DNA of 64,000 bases from Streptomyces sp. GKU 895 (GTDB taxonomy: Bacteria; Actinomycetota; Actinomycetes; Streptomycetales; Streptomycetaceae), in contig MWJO01000022.1 of NCBI GenBank assembly GCA_002027195.1, forward strand, positions 28,105 to 92,104, given 5' to 3'. The stretch's first letter is position 1, and each line of letters starts with the position of its first letter. This document shows, in pieces, positions 1-8,618 of the stretch. The translations under genes and the position numbers were made by a program. The notes below the pieces were generated by a model. That model saw nothing but the letters and a program-made list of their open reading frames with translations, made no database searches and was not told the origin of the DNA.

Positions 1-960
1 CGCAGCCGGATCGGCGGTCAGAGCGACGCCGCGCGCGAGGCGGCCCGCGCCAAGCACACCCAGCTCGTCGACCAGGCCCGTACCGCCCTGGACCGGGACC
101 TCGCCCAGCTCGCCGCCGAGGCCGACGTCGTCGAGCCCGCGCTGCCCGCGGCCTACGCCCGCTGGGACAACCCCGTCTGGCACGGCTACCGCGTGCCGAT
201 GGAGATCCCCATGGCCCTGCGCCTGGGCGACCTGCACCTTCCCGAGGCCCCGCAGCTGCGCATCCCGATGCTGGTCAGGCTGCCGCTGGAGCGCGGGCTG
301 TGGATCGACAGCGGACGGGCCGACTCCCTCGACGGCTCCTTCACCGACTCCCATGAGCTCAAGCGCCTGGCGATGGAGTCGGCGGTGGCGCACGCGGCCC
401 GGCTGCTCGCCGTCTATCCGACGGGCGAGTTCACCGTGCACGTCATCGACCCGGCGGGCTCCGGAGGCCAGGCGCTCGTCCCGCTGGTGCAGACCGGTGT
501 GCTCGCCGGCCCGCCGGCTCTCGGTGCGGCCGGTGTCGCCGATGTTCTGGCCCGGCTCACAGAGCGCGTCGACCTGGTGCAGATGGCGGTGCGCGGAGGG
601 GCGCCCGACGCGCTCCCGCCGGGCTTCGACACCTCCGAGCAGCTGCTGATCGTCAACGACTTCCCGCACGGCTTCGACGACCGCGCCGTGACCCAGCTGC
701 GCTACCTCGCCGACGAGGGCCCGGCGGTCGGCGTCCATCTGATGATGGTCGCGGACCGCGAGGAGGCCGCCGCGTACGGCCCGTTGCTCGACCCGCTGTG
801 GCGTTCGCTGCTGCGACTGAGCCCGGTGCCCGACGACCATCTCGCCGACCCGTGGGTGGGGCACGCCTGGACGTACGAGCCCGCGCTCGTGCCGCAGGGC
901 AGCCAGGTGCTCCAGCAGGTGCTCAATCAGGTGGCCGCCGCCCGTACCAAGTACACGTAA
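1..960 (+). CDS. FtsK/SpoIIIE-like large ATP-binding protein, C-terminal part
   Basis: The reading frame is open from the first base, so this is the last 319 residues of a gene that begins outside the window. It opens with a charged, Ala/Arg-rich helical stretch (residues about 10-50) and continues with an alpha/beta domain. The strands 'VHVIDPAG' and 'LLIVNDFPHGFDDRAV', followed by 'GVHLMMVADREE', look like the Walker-B region and following strand of an FtsK/SpoIIIE-type ATPase. No Walker A is visible; it would lie upstream if present. It directly precedes the riboswitch-controlled terC gene, and large ATPases of this kind occur near Ter-family genes. The family call is inferred from fold-like patterns only. 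Confidence 0.5.
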   Translation, partial: RSRIGGQSDAAREAARAKHTQLVDQARTALDRDLAQLAAEADVVEPALPAAYARWDNPVWHGYRVPMEIPMALRLGDLHLPEAPQLRIPMLVRLPLERGLWIDSGRADSLDGSFTDSHELKRLAMESAVAHAARLLAVYPTGEFTVHVIDPAGSGGQALVPLVQTGVLAGPPALGAAGVADVLARLTERVDLVQMAVRGGAPDALPPGFDTSEQLLIVNDFPHGFDDRAVTQLRYLADEGPAVGVHLMMVADREEAAAYGPLLDPLWRSLLRLSPVPDDHLADPWVGHAWTYEPALVPQGSQVLQQVLNQVAAARTKYT

Positions 961-1002
961 AGCTGCCTGACCAGCTATTTTGACCTTTCTTTTGCCAATC
1001 GC

Positions 1003-1032
1003 TTTACCTTTCCTTGGTGATTGGGGTACCGT
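1003..1032 (+). promoter_or_regulatory. possible promoter of the terC riboswitch transcript
   Basis: TTTACC (1003-1008) and TACCGT (1027-1032) are 18 nt apart. This would start transcription near 1039, just before the first aptamer helix. An alternative -35 is TTGACC at 980-985. Assigned from spacing only. Confidence 0.3.
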
Positions 1033-1040
1033 TTTCCTCA

Positions 1041-1194
1041 CGGAGGGGAGTACTCCCTGTCGATGCGGCGTACCCGTCAATACGGAACAGATCCCCTGGA
1101 TCTGCTCCCGGGGCGTCGGCCCACCTTGGGTGGAAGAGACCTCCGGCAGCGCGACGACGCTGGTTATTTGCCGTTACGTAATGCCGGAGGATCA
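1041..1194 (+). ncRNA. yybP-ykoY manganese riboswitch with RBS-sequestering expression platform
   Basis: The leader of terC carries the yybP-ykoY hallmarks: GGGGAGTA at 1045-1052 next to the P1 helix, an internal hairpin (CAGATCC/GGATCTG, 1087-1103), and AGAGACCTCCG closing P1 near 1135-1145. P1 can form between CGGAGG (1041-1046) and CCTCCG (1140-1145). The same CCTCCGGCA (1140-1148) is perfectly complementary to TGCCGGAGG (1182-1190), which contains the terC ribosome binding site. The two helices exclude each other, so ligand-stabilised P1 should free the RBS and switch translation on. The known ligand of this class is Mn2+. Motif and complementarity are seen; function is from the family. 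Confidence 0.78.
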
Positions 1195-2196
1195 GTGGAT
1201 GTTTCCGTGACCCTGTGGGTCCTGACCATCGTGGGCCTCGCCGCCCTCATCGCGGTCGACTTCTTCATCGGCCGCAAGCCGCACGACGTCTCCATCAAGG
1301 AAGCCGGAATCTGGACGGTCGTCTGGATCGCCCTGGCCGGCCTCTTCGGCCTCGGCCTGCTGATCTTCGGCGGCGGCCAGGCCGGCGGAGAGTTCTTCGC
1401 GGGCTTCATCACCGAGAAGTCGCTGAGCGTCGACAACCTCTTCGTCTTCGTCCTGATCATGGCGAAGTTCTCGGTGCCCTCGCAGTACCAGCAGCGCGTG
1501 CTCCTCGTCGGTGTGCTCATAGCCCTGGTCCTGCGGGCGATCTTCATCGCCGCGGGCGCCGCCATCCTCGCCAGCTTCGCGTGGGTCTTCTACCTCTTCG
1601 GCGCCTTCCTGATCTGGACCGCCTGGAAGCTCATCCAGGAGGCCCGGGCCGACGAGGAGGACGAGGAGTTCGAGGAGAACAAGCTCCTCAAGGCCGCCGA
1701 GCGCCGCTTCGGTGTCGCCGACCGCTACCACGGCACCAAGCTGTGGATCGAGCAGAACGGCAAGCGGGTCATGACCCCGATGCTGGTCGTGATGCTCGCG
1801 ATCGGCACCACCGACGTGCTCTTCGCCCTCGACTCCATCCCCGCGATCTTCGGCCTGACCCAGGACCCGTACATCGTCTTCACCGCCAACGCGTTCGCCC
1901 TGATGGGCCTGCGCCAGCTGTACTTCCTCATCGGCGGCCTGCTGAAGAAGCTGGTCCACCTCAGCTACGGCCTGTCGATCATCCTCGGCTTCATCGGCGT
2001 CAAGCTGGTCCTGCACGCACTGCACGAGTCCGGGGTCCATGTCCCCGAGATCAGCATCCCGGTCTCCCTCGGCGTGATCTGCGGTGTCCTCGTCGTCACC
2101 ACGATCACCAGCCTCCGCGCCTCCAAGAAGCAGGCGGCGGCCGAGGCGGCGCAGACGCGGAGCGATGGCGCTCCGAAGGACAGCATCGACGTCTGA
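1195..2196 (+). CDS. TerC-family integral membrane protein, probable Mn2+ exporter
   Basis: A 333-residue polytopic membrane protein with about eight hydrophobic segments. It has the two TerC signatures with membrane-embedded acidic residues: 'EKSLSVDNLFVF' and, in the second half, 'GTTDVLFALDSIPAIFG'. A charged cytoplasmic loop (DEEDEEFEEN) separates the halves. Family members export Mn2+, partly to metallate exported enzymes, which fits the yybP-ykoY riboswitch directly upstream. The GTG start was chosen because GGAGG (1186-1190) precedes it by 4 nt; GTG 1207 is an alternative. The gene stands alone on the plus strand. Confidence 0.88.
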   Translation: MDVSVTLWVLTIVGLAALIAVDFFIGRKPHDVSIKEAGIWTVVWIALAGLFGLGLLIFGGGQAGGEFFAGFITEKSLSVDNLFVFVLIMAKFSVPSQYQQRVLLVGVLIALVLRAIFIAAGAAILASFAWVFYLFGAFLIWTAWKLIQEARADEEDEEFEENKLLKAAERRFGVADRYHGTKLWIEQNGKRVMTPMLVVMLAIGTTDVLFALDSIPAIFGLTQDPYIVFTANAFALMGLRQLYFLIGGLLKKLVHLSYGLSIILGFIGVKLVLHALHESGVHVPEISIPVSLGVICGVLVVTTITSLRASKKQAAAEAAQTRSDGAPKDSIDV

Positions 2197-2324
2197 CCAC
2201 GTCGGACGTAGGAACAACCAGCACCGGGAGCGGCGTACGGCCGATTGCCGCTCACCGCTCCCGGTGCTTGCTTTGTTCTGAGCGCGTTCCCCGCTCGGGG
2301 ACGCCCCGGCCGACGGAGGCAGCC

Positions 2325-2627
2325 ATGAAGTTCGTGCAGATCATCGACTTCGAAACAGAGCGCTTCGACGAGATGGAGCAGCTGATGGAAGGCGCCAGGC
2401 AGCGCATGGAGGGCCAGGAAGGCGGCCCCACCCACAGCATCCTGCTGAAGGACCGCGACACGCCCGGACGCTACCTCGCCGTGATCGAGTTCGAGTCCTA
2501 CGAGGAGGCCATGCGCAACAGCGAACGCCCCGAGACGAGCAAGATGGCCGAACAGATGGGCGAGTTGTGTACCCGGGCGCCACGCTTCGTCAACTGCGAC
2601 CTGTTGGAGTCGCGCGAGCTGAAGTAG
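2325..2627 (+). CDS. small conserved protein, probable ferredoxin-like (ABM-type) fold
   Basis: A 100-residue soluble protein starting 'MKFVQIIDF', with alternating strands and amphipathic helices ('RFDEMEQLMEGARQRME', 'YLAVIEFESYEEAMRNSERPETSKMAEQM'). This pattern is typical of dimeric alpha+beta-barrel/monooxygenase-like small proteins, whose members range from enzymes to orphans. The ATG follows a GGAGG-type site (cggaggcagcc) at a good distance. A strong hairpin terminator follows at once, so it is a monocistronic unit. No catalytic residues can be assigned and the true function is unknown. Confidence 0.7.
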   Translation: MKFVQIIDFETERFDEMEQLMEGARQRMEGQEGGPTHSILLKDRDTPGRYLAVIEFESYEEAMRNSERPETSKMAEQMGELCTRAPRFVNCDLLESRELK

Positions 2628-2641
2628 CCCGAACCGCCGAA

Positions 2642-2674
2642 GGAGGCCCCGCGGCACCGAAATGCGGGGCCTCC
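2642..2674 (+). terminator. intrinsic hairpin terminator after the 100-aa gene
   Basis: Perfect 11-bp stem GGAGGCCCCGC/GCGGGGCCTCC with an 11-nt loop. It lies between the stop at 2627 and the antiporter start at 2697. There is no long T run, as is usual in Streptomyces. Confidence 0.7.
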
Positions 2675-2696
2675 GTACCTTTGGGAGGATCCCTGC

Positions 2697-3797
2697 ATGA
2701 TCGTTCGGCTCAGGTCGCTCACCACCCAGTGGACGTTCCTCGTGCCGGTGCTCGCGGTCGTCCTCCTGGCATTCACCTGGGGACGCGACCTGCCGGGCGC
2801 GGTCGTGGCCTTGGTGACGCTGGTCCTCGCGGGGGCGGTCCTGGCCGCCGTGCATCATGCCGAGGTCGTCGCCCACCGGGTCGGCGAACCCTTCGGCTCG
2901 CTCGTCCTGGCCGTCGCCGTCACGATCATCGAGGTCGCGCTGATCGTCACCCTCATGGCCGACGGCGGCGACAAGAGCTCGACCCTCGCCCGGGACACGG
3001 TCTTCGCGGCTGTCATGATCACCTGCAACGGCATCGTCGGCCTCTGCCTCCTGGTCGCCTCGCTGCGCCACGGCCTCGCGGTCTTCAACCCCGAGGGCAC
3101 CGGCGCCGCCCTCGCGACCGTCGCCACCCTGGCCACCCTCAGCCTGGTGCTGCCGACGTTCACCACGAGCAAGCCGGGCCCGGAGTTCTCCGGCGTCCAG
3201 CTGACCTTCGCGGCGCTGTCCTCGCTGGTCCTGTACGGCCTGTTCGTCGCGACCCAGACCGTACGGCACCGCGACTACTTCCTCCCCATCACCCGCCAGG
3301 GCGAGGTCATCACCGCCGACGACCACGCCGACGCGCCCTCCGCGCGCACCGCCCTGATCAGCCTGGCTCTGCTCGGCCTCGCCCTGATAGGCGTCGTAGG
3401 ACTGGCCAAGGGCGTGTCGCCCACCATCGAGTCCGGCGTCGAGGCCGCCGGACTGCCGCATGCCGTCGTCGGCGTGATCATCGCCCTGCTGGTGCTGCTG
3501 CCCGAGACCATCGCCGCGCTGCGCTCGGCTCGCCGCGACCGCGTTCAGACCAGCCTCAACCTCGCGCTCGGTTCGGCGATGGCCAGCATCGGCCTGACCA
3601 TCCCCGCGGTCGCGCTGGCCTCCGTCTGGCTCTCCGGCCCCCTCGTCCTCGGCCTCGGCGCCACCCACATGGTGCTGCTCGCCCTCACGGTGGTCGTGAG
3701 CTCCCTTACCGTGGTGCCGGGTCGGGCCACCCCGCTCCAGGGCGGCGTCCACCTGGTGCTGTTCGCGGCGTATCTGGAGCTGGCGATCAACCCGTAG
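2697..3797 (+). CDS. chaA: Ca2+/H+ antiporter family (ChaA-like, CaCA superfamily)
   Basis: A 366-residue membrane protein with about 11 hydrophobic segments in two homologous halves. The CaCA alpha repeats are visible as 'GEPFGSLVLAVAVTIIEVALI' in the first half and 'VGVIIALLVLLPETIAALRSARRDRVQTSLNLALGSAMASIGLTIP' in the second, each with the membrane-embedded Glu that binds the cation. Such proteins exchange cytoplasmic Ca2+ or Na+/K+ for protons. ATG 2697 lies 6 nt after GGGAGG. It is preceded by a terminator, so transcription is probably independent. Another cation-homeostasis gene (terC) lies just upstream. Confidence 0.85.
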   Translation: MIVRLRSLTTQWTFLVPVLAVVLLAFTWGRDLPGAVVALVTLVLAGAVLAAVHHAEVVAHRVGEPFGSLVLAVAVTIIEVALIVTLMADGGDKSSTLARDTVFAAVMITCNGIVGLCLLVASLRHGLAVFNPEGTGAALATVATLATLSLVLPTFTTSKPGPEFSGVQLTFAALSSLVLYGLFVATQTVRHRDYFLPITRQGEVITADDHADAPSARTALISLALLGLALIGVVGLAKGVSPTIESGVEAAGLPHAVVGVIIALLVLLPETIAALRSARRDRVQTSLNLALGSAMASIGLTIPAVALASVWLSGPLVLGLGATHMVLLALTVVVSSLTVVPGRATPLQGGVHLVLFAAYLELAINP

Positions 3798-3893
3798 GCC
3801 GCCCGCCCGCAGCTCCGCCCCTGGGCTGCTCCGCCCGTCCGCAGCTCCGCCCATGCGCTGCTCCGCCCGCCCGCAGCTCCGCCCGTCCCCAGC
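3798..3893. repeat. imperfect tandem repeat between convergent genes
   Basis: Three diverged copies of a roughly 30-bp unit built around CCGCAGCTCCGCCC and GCTGCTCCGCCCG fill the space between the antiporter stop and the MFS stop. The unit is C-rich on the plus strand and has no reading frame of interest. Confidence 0.7.
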
Positions 3894-5209
3894 TCAGTCC
3901 AGAGCAGGCTCCGCCGCGCCCGTCACCGCCAGGGGCACCGGCCGTGTCTCCGGCAGCAGCGCGAAGCACCCCAGACTGAGCAGTGCGATCCCCGTGAGAT
4001 ACGCCCCCACTCCCCACGGCACCCGGCCCCCCTGTTCGGCCAGCGCCGTCGCCACGATCGGCGTGAGCGCGCCCCCGAGGACCCCGCCGAGGTTGTAGCC
4101 GACCGCGGCACCCGTGCAGCGCACCCGCGGCTCGTACAGCTCCGGCAGATACGCGGCGATCACCGCGAACATGGTGATGAACGCGAGCATCGCGCCGAGG
4201 AACCCCAGGAACATCAGCAGGGGTTCACCGGTCGAGAGCAGCGCGACCATGGGGAACATCCACAGGGCCGCCGTCCCGCAGCCGGCCAGGCACAACGGCC
4301 GCCGCCCGTACCGGTCGCCGAGCAGTGCCACCACCGGTGTGAGCGAGCCCTTCACCAGGACCGCCGCCATGATGCAGGCCAGCATCACCGTACGGCTGAC
4401 GCCCAGTCGTTCGGTGCCGTAGGCGAGGGACCAGGTCGTCACGGCGTAGAAGATCGCGTACCCGACCGCGAGCCCGCCGGCCGTCAGCAGGACCAGCCGC
4501 CAGTGGTCGCGCACGACCTCGGCGAGCGGCACGCGCGCGTGGTCGTCGAGTGCGAGGAAGGACGGACTCTCGGCGAGCGACGACCGCAGCCACAGGCCCG
4601 CCAGGGCCAGCACCCCCGCCGCCCAGAACGGCACCCGCCATCCCCATGACGCGAACTGCGCCTCGGTCAGGGTCGCCGACAGCGCCAGCATCACGCCGTT
4701 GGCGAGCAGGAAGCCCAGCGCGGGCCCGACCTGCGGAAAGCTCGACCACAGCCCGCGCCGCCCGGCCGGCGCGTGCTCCGCCGTCAGCAGCACCGCCCCG
4801 CCCCACTCCCCGCCGAGCCCCAGCCCCTGGACGGAACCGGAGCACGAGCAGCAGCAGGGGAGCGGCCACCCCGATCGAGCCGTACGTCGGCACACAGCCG
4901 ACCGCCACGGTGGCGCCGCCGGTCAGCAGCAGCGACAGCACGAGGACCGGTCGCCGCCCGTGCCGGTCCCCCGATGTGCCCGAACACCACCGACCCCAGC
5001 GGCCGGGCGACGAACCCCACCCCGAACGTGCCGAACGCGGCCAGCGTCCCGGCCAGGGGCGAGAAGGTCGGGAAGAACAGCGGTCCCAGGACCAGCGCCG
5101 CCGCGGTGCCGTAGACGAAGAAGTCGTAGAACTCGATGGCCGTCCCGGCGAGCGAGGCGGCCGCGAGCCGCAGCATGGAGGGCGCCCTTACGGTGCGTAC
5201 GTCGTGCAT
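3894..5209 (-). CDS. MFS transporter, metabolite:H+ symporter (MHS) type, two frameshifts
   Basis: Reading minus-strand from 5209, the N-terminus '[26 protein letters not shown]' is the classic MHS (ShiA/ProP/CitA-like) first helix with the conserved FYDFFVYG. The loop 2-3 motif GDRHGRRP is recovered only after removing one extra G near 4970. A second extra C near 4841 separates 'LLVLRF' from '[16 protein letters not shown]', another MHS signature. With both corrections the protein is about 437 residues with 12 membrane helices, the normal size. MHS transporters import carboxylates, osmolytes or shikimate-like acids by proton symport; the substrate here is unknown. The indels are probably sequencing errors. 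Confidence 0.8.
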
Positions 5210-5260
5210 GCCGCGTCAACTACCCACGGTGACCGCGGGTTACGGGGGCGTACGGGCGCT

Positions 5261-6307
5261 TCAGTAGGTGACCGTGATGCGCCGGGCGGGTCCGTCGACG
5301 CGGACGAGCCCGCCGTAGGGGATGACCAGTTGGGGGTCGGTGTGGCCGAAGTCGACGTCGAAGACGATCGTGGTGTCGGGAGCGTACGCCCGCATCGCGC
5401 GCAGGACGGCCTCGCGCTGCTCGGTGGCGTAACGGGCGGCCTCCTCGGGGCTGTTGGGCCGCTCGAACGACCAGGTCTTGGCGCGGCCCATCAGCAGCGC
5501 GGAGAAGCGCTGGAGCAGCCCGCGCTCGCCCATGTTGCGCAGGGTGCGGAAGACCTCCGCACTACTCGGCATGTCCTCGGAGGTCTCCAGGAGCAGCACA
5601 CCGCCGTCGTACACGCTCAGGTCGCGGGAGATCTCGCGGTCGGCCATCAGCAGCCATCCCAGGATCTCCAGGCAGCCGCCCCAACTGCGGCCCTCGATCA
5701 CCCGGTCGGGGTTCACCCAGGTCCAGCCGTCTCCCGGCCTGGTCTCCGGCTCCGCGTCGAAGGTCGCCGGGTCGGCCCAGTCCCGGTTGACGTCGTTCCA
5801 GCGCTCGGCGGGCGTGAGCTCGTACTCGCCGGAGGTGAACAGGGCCGCCCGCAGGGACTCGGCGGTCAGCTCGTCCATGGCGACGGGCCGTCCGAGCTGC
5901 ACCATCACGGTCGCGCCGTGGTAGCCGACGATGCCGGTGTTGCTCAGAAACGCCAGCAGGTTCGTGTTGTCGCTCATCCCGAAGAACGGCTTCGGGTTCG
6001 CGCGGATCAACTCCCGGTCCAGGAAAGGCAGTACGGTGATCTGGTCGTCGCCCCCGATCGAGGCCATGATCACCTTGATGTCCGGATCGGCGAAGGCGGC
6101 GTTGACATCGGCGGCCCGCTGCTGAGGGCTCGCCCCCATCGTGCGGGTCGTCGGGTACTCGACGGGTTCGAGGCCGAACTCCTTGCGCAGGCGCTCCAGG
6201 CCCAGTTCGAAGGGGCGTGGGAAGAGCCCGGGCAGCCCGGCGCCGGGGGAGATGACGGCTATGCGGTCGCCGGGGGACGGCTTGGGCGGGTACGAGATCG
6301 TCGTCAT
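5261..6307 (-). CDS. S66-family serine peptidase (LD-carboxypeptidase / MccF-like)
   Basis: A 348-residue cytosolic protein. The N-terminal '[13 protein letters not shown]' is the S66 entry motif. 'PFFGMSDNT' carries the nucleophilic serine in the family's G-x-S-D motif. The relay residues are expected in '[11 protein letters not shown]' (Glu) and '[17 protein letters not shown]' (His). Length and the GHTDPQL motif resemble MccF-type members, which cleave acyl-sulfamoyl or aspartyl-adenylate amides, more than peptidoglycan-recycling LdcA. It could therefore act in muropeptide recycling or in self-protection against microcin C-like nucleotides. It lies 50 nt downstream of the MFS start on the same strand, but no shared role is evident. 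Confidence 0.8.
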   Translation of the reverse strand: MTTISYPPKPSPGDRIAVISPGAGLPGLFPRPFELGLERLRKEFGLEPVEYPTTRTMGASPQQRAADVNAAFADPDIKVIMASIGGDDQITVLPFLDRELIRANPKPFFGMSDNTNLLAFLSNTGIVGYHGATVMVQLGRPVAMDELTAESLRAALFTSGEYELTPAERWNDVNRDWADPATFDAEPETRPGDGWTWVNPDRVIEGRSWGGCLEILGWLLMADREISRDLSVYDGGVLLLETSEDMPSSAEVFRTLRNMGERGLLQRFSALLMGRAKTWSFERPNSPEEAARYATEQREAVLRAMRAYAPDTTIVFDVDFGHTDPQLVIPYGGLVRVDGPARRITVTY

Positions 6308-6410
6308 TCAGGGAGGGTACGGGCCGCACCGCGTCCGGCGCACCGTGATAAACCGGGTCTGAGCAGCGGTCTTCAACCGACCGCCCACCCGTCACCGGAC
6401 CGGAGGAACC

Positions 6411-6883
6411 GTGCCCCGCACCCTGGCCAACGCCCCGATCATGATCCTCAACGGCCCCAACCTGAACCTGCTCGGGCAGCGTCAGCCGGAGATCTACGGC
6501 AAGGACACCCTGGCCGACGTCGAGGCCCTGTGCGCCAAGGCGGCGGCGCGCAGGGCGGCACGGTGGACTTCCGCCAGTCCAACCACGAGGGCGAACTGGT
6601 CGACTGGATCCACGAGGCGCGGCTCAACCACTGCGGCATCGTCATCAACCCCGGCGCCTACTCGCACACCTCGGTCGCCATCCTGGACGCGCTCAACACC
6701 TGTGACGGACTGCCGGTGTTGGAGGTCCACATCTCCAACATCCACCAGCGCGAGACCTTCCGGCACCACTCGTACGTCTCCCTGCGCGCCGACGGTGTCA
6801 TCGCGGGCTGCGGGGTGCAGGGGTACGTGTTCGGGGTGGAGCGGGTCGCCGCCCTGGTGGGGGCGGCCCAGGCCGAGGCGTGA
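6411..6883 (+). CDS. aroQ: type II 3-dehydroquinate dehydratase, one frameshift
   Basis: Type II dehydroquinase, third step of the shikimate pathway, a small cytosolic dodecamer-forming enzyme. The N-terminus '[21 protein letters not shown]' holds the conserved NGPNLN and the catalytic Tyr of PEIYG. After 'ALCAKAAA' the frame breaks near 6550, where one G is missing from a GCG run. The next frame continues with '[22 protein letters not shown]', '[16 protein letters not shown]' and '[21 protein letters not shown]', including the catalytic His. Corrected length is about 157 residues, normal for the family. GTG start follows GGAGG. The break is very probably a sequencing error. Confidence 0.88.
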
Positions 6884-6966
6884 GCCCCGGCCGCGGGGTG
6901 GCCGGGTAAGGACCGCACGCCATGGCGAGCGCCCCTTACGGCCGACGTACGCCAAGGCAGCGCCTT

Positions 6967-7725
6967 TTACAGCCGTCCCGCCTCCACGATCCGCCGCAGG
7001 AAGCGCCGCGTGCGCTCCTGCTGCGGATCGCCGAAGATCTGCTCGGCGCTTCCGCGCTCCAGCACGACCCCTCCGTCCAGAAAACAGACCTGGTCGGCGA
7101 CGTCCCGCGCGAAGCCCATCTCGTGCGTGGCCAGCACCATGGTCATGCCGTCGCCCTTGAGGTCACGGACGACATTCAGCACCTCGCCCACCAGCTCCGG
7201 GTCGAGGGCGGCCGTGATCTCGTCGAGCAGCAGCAGCCGCGGCCGTACGGCGAGCGCGCGCACGATCGCCACGCGCTGCTGCTGGCCGCCGCTCAGCCGG
7301 TCCGGGTACTCGCCCGCCTTCCCGCCGAGCCCGAGCCGCTCCAGCAGCTCCCTGCCGCGCTCCTCGGCCTCCGCGCGGGACACCCTGTGCACCCGGCGCG
7401 GGGCGAGGGTGATGTTCTCCAGCACGGTCATGTGCGGGAAGAGGTTGTACGCCTGGAAGACCACGCCGATACGGCGGCGTACCGCGTCCTGGTCGACGCG
7501 CGGGTCGGTGATCTCCTCGCCGTCCAGCCAGATCGCGCCGTCGTCGATCTCCTCCAGGAGGTTCGCGCAGCGCAGCAGCGTCGACTTGCCCGAGCCTGAG
7601 GCGCCGATCAGCGCGGTCACCGTGTGCGGGGCGACCTCCAGATCGACGTCCCGCAGCACGACCGAGCCGCCGAAGGTCTTGCGGACGGACTCCATCCGCA
7701 GCACCGGTGCGTCCGTGTCGCTCAT
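6967..7725 (-). CDS. polar amino-acid ABC transporter ATP-binding protein
   Basis: A 252-residue ATPase subunit of a polar amino-acid importer. Walker A is GASGSGKST, the Q-loop follows in '[17 protein letters not shown]', the signature is LSGGQQQR, Walker B is LLLLDE, and the H-loop is '[14 protein letters not shown]'. The residues after the Walker-B Glu are ITAALDPE rather than the usual PTSALDPE, a mild variation. The ATG overlaps the permease stop (ATGA), so the three genes 9502-6967 form one operon transcribed leftwards with order binding protein, permease, ATPase. Confidence 0.92.
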   Translation of the reverse strand: MSDTDAPVLRMESVRKTFGGSVVLRDVDLEVAPHTVTALIGASGSGKSTLLRCANLLEEIDDGAIWLDGEEITDPRVDQDAVRRRIGVVFQAYNLFPHMTVLENITLAPRRVHRVSRAEAEERGRELLERLGLGGKAGEYPDRLSGGQQQRVAIVRALAVRPRLLLLDEITAALDPELVGEVLNVVRDLKGDGMTMVLATHEMGFARDVADQVCFLDGGVVLERGSAEQIFGDPQQERTRRFLRRIVEAGRL

Positions 7726-8618
7726 GCGATCCCTCCCTGGGCCCGCCGCCGGTCCATCCGCGCCGTCACCCAGTCCGTGAAGCGGGTCATCGGGATGGTC
7801 AGCGCCACGAACACCAGGCCCGCGACGATGTACGGCGTGTAGTTGAGGCTGCGGCCCACGATGATGTCGGCGGCCCGTACGGCGTCCACCGCGCCGCCGA
7901 TCGACACGAGCCCGGTGTCCTTCTGCAGCGACACCAGGTCGTTGAGCAGCGGCGGCACCTGGCGTCGTACCGCCTGCGGCAGCACCACGTACCGCAGCGC
8001 CTGCCGGTTGGAGAGGCCGAGCGAGCGGGCCGCGGCGCGCTGCGAGGGGTGGATGGACTCGATGCCGGCGCGGAACACCTCGGCGACGTACGCCGAGTAG
8101 GTCAGCGTCAGTGCCGTGCCGCCCAGCCACACCGGGTCGACGGTCACGCCCTGGAGCCGCAGCGCGGGGACGCCCAGGACGACGATCATGAGGTTGATGA
8201 TGAGCGGGAGCCCGCGGAAGAAGTCCGTGTAGGCGGCGGCCAGGAACCGCAGCGGGAAGAACACCGGCCCGCGCAGCGTGCGGGCGACGGCGATGAGCAT
8301 GCCGAGGACGAGCACGGCCACACCGCAGATCAGCAGCAGCCGGACGTTGAGCCAGAGCCCCTCGAGGACCTTGGGCAGCGCCTCGCGCGCGTACTGCCCG
8401 TTGAAGAAGGTCTCCTTGGTGCGCGGCCAGCCGGGCGCGTTGACGACCACCAGATACAGGACGACCGCCGTGGCGAGCGTCGAGACGGCGGCGATCGCCG
8501 TGGCGCGGCGGGAGCGGGCGCGCTTGTGGCGCTCGCGCTCCAGCCGCCGCGCGGAGGGCGTGTACGCGTCGACCGGGTCCGGCGTCTCCGCGCCGGACTC
8601 GTCCTTCGTGAGCGTCAC
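7722..8618 (-). CDS. polar amino-acid ABC transporter permease
   Basis: A 298-residue inner-membrane permease of the HisM/GlnP type. A hydrophilic N-terminal tail of about 45 residues (charged, ending RERHKRARSRRATA) precedes the first helix. The C-terminal half holds the EAA coupling motif in 'EVFRAGIESIHPSQRAAARSLGLSNRQALRYVVLPQAVRR'. The GTG start at 8618 overlaps the stop of the binding-protein gene (GTGA), and its own stop overlaps the ATPase start. It probably homodimerises, since only one permease gene is present. Confidence 0.92.
   Translation of the reverse strand: MTLTKDESGAETPDPVDAYTPSARRLERERHKRARSRRATAIAAVSTLATAVVLYLVVVNAPGWPRTKETFFNGQYAREALPKVLEGLWLNVRLLLICGVAVLVLGMLIAVARTLRGPVFFPLRFLAAAYTDFFRGLPLIINLMIVVLGVPALRLQGVTVDPVWLGGTALTLTYSAYVAEVFRAGIESIHPSQRAAARSLGLSNRQALRYVVLPQAVRRQVPPLLNDLVSLQKDTGLVSIGGAVDAVRAADIIVGRSLNYTPYIVAGLVFVALTIPMTRFTDWVTARMDRRRAQGGIA

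Noticed and set aside
4550..6883. A 777-residue plus-strand frame ending in AroQ sequence
   Set aside because: Only the last 110 residues are aroQ, in the restored frame. The rest is antisense to MFS and peptidase genes.
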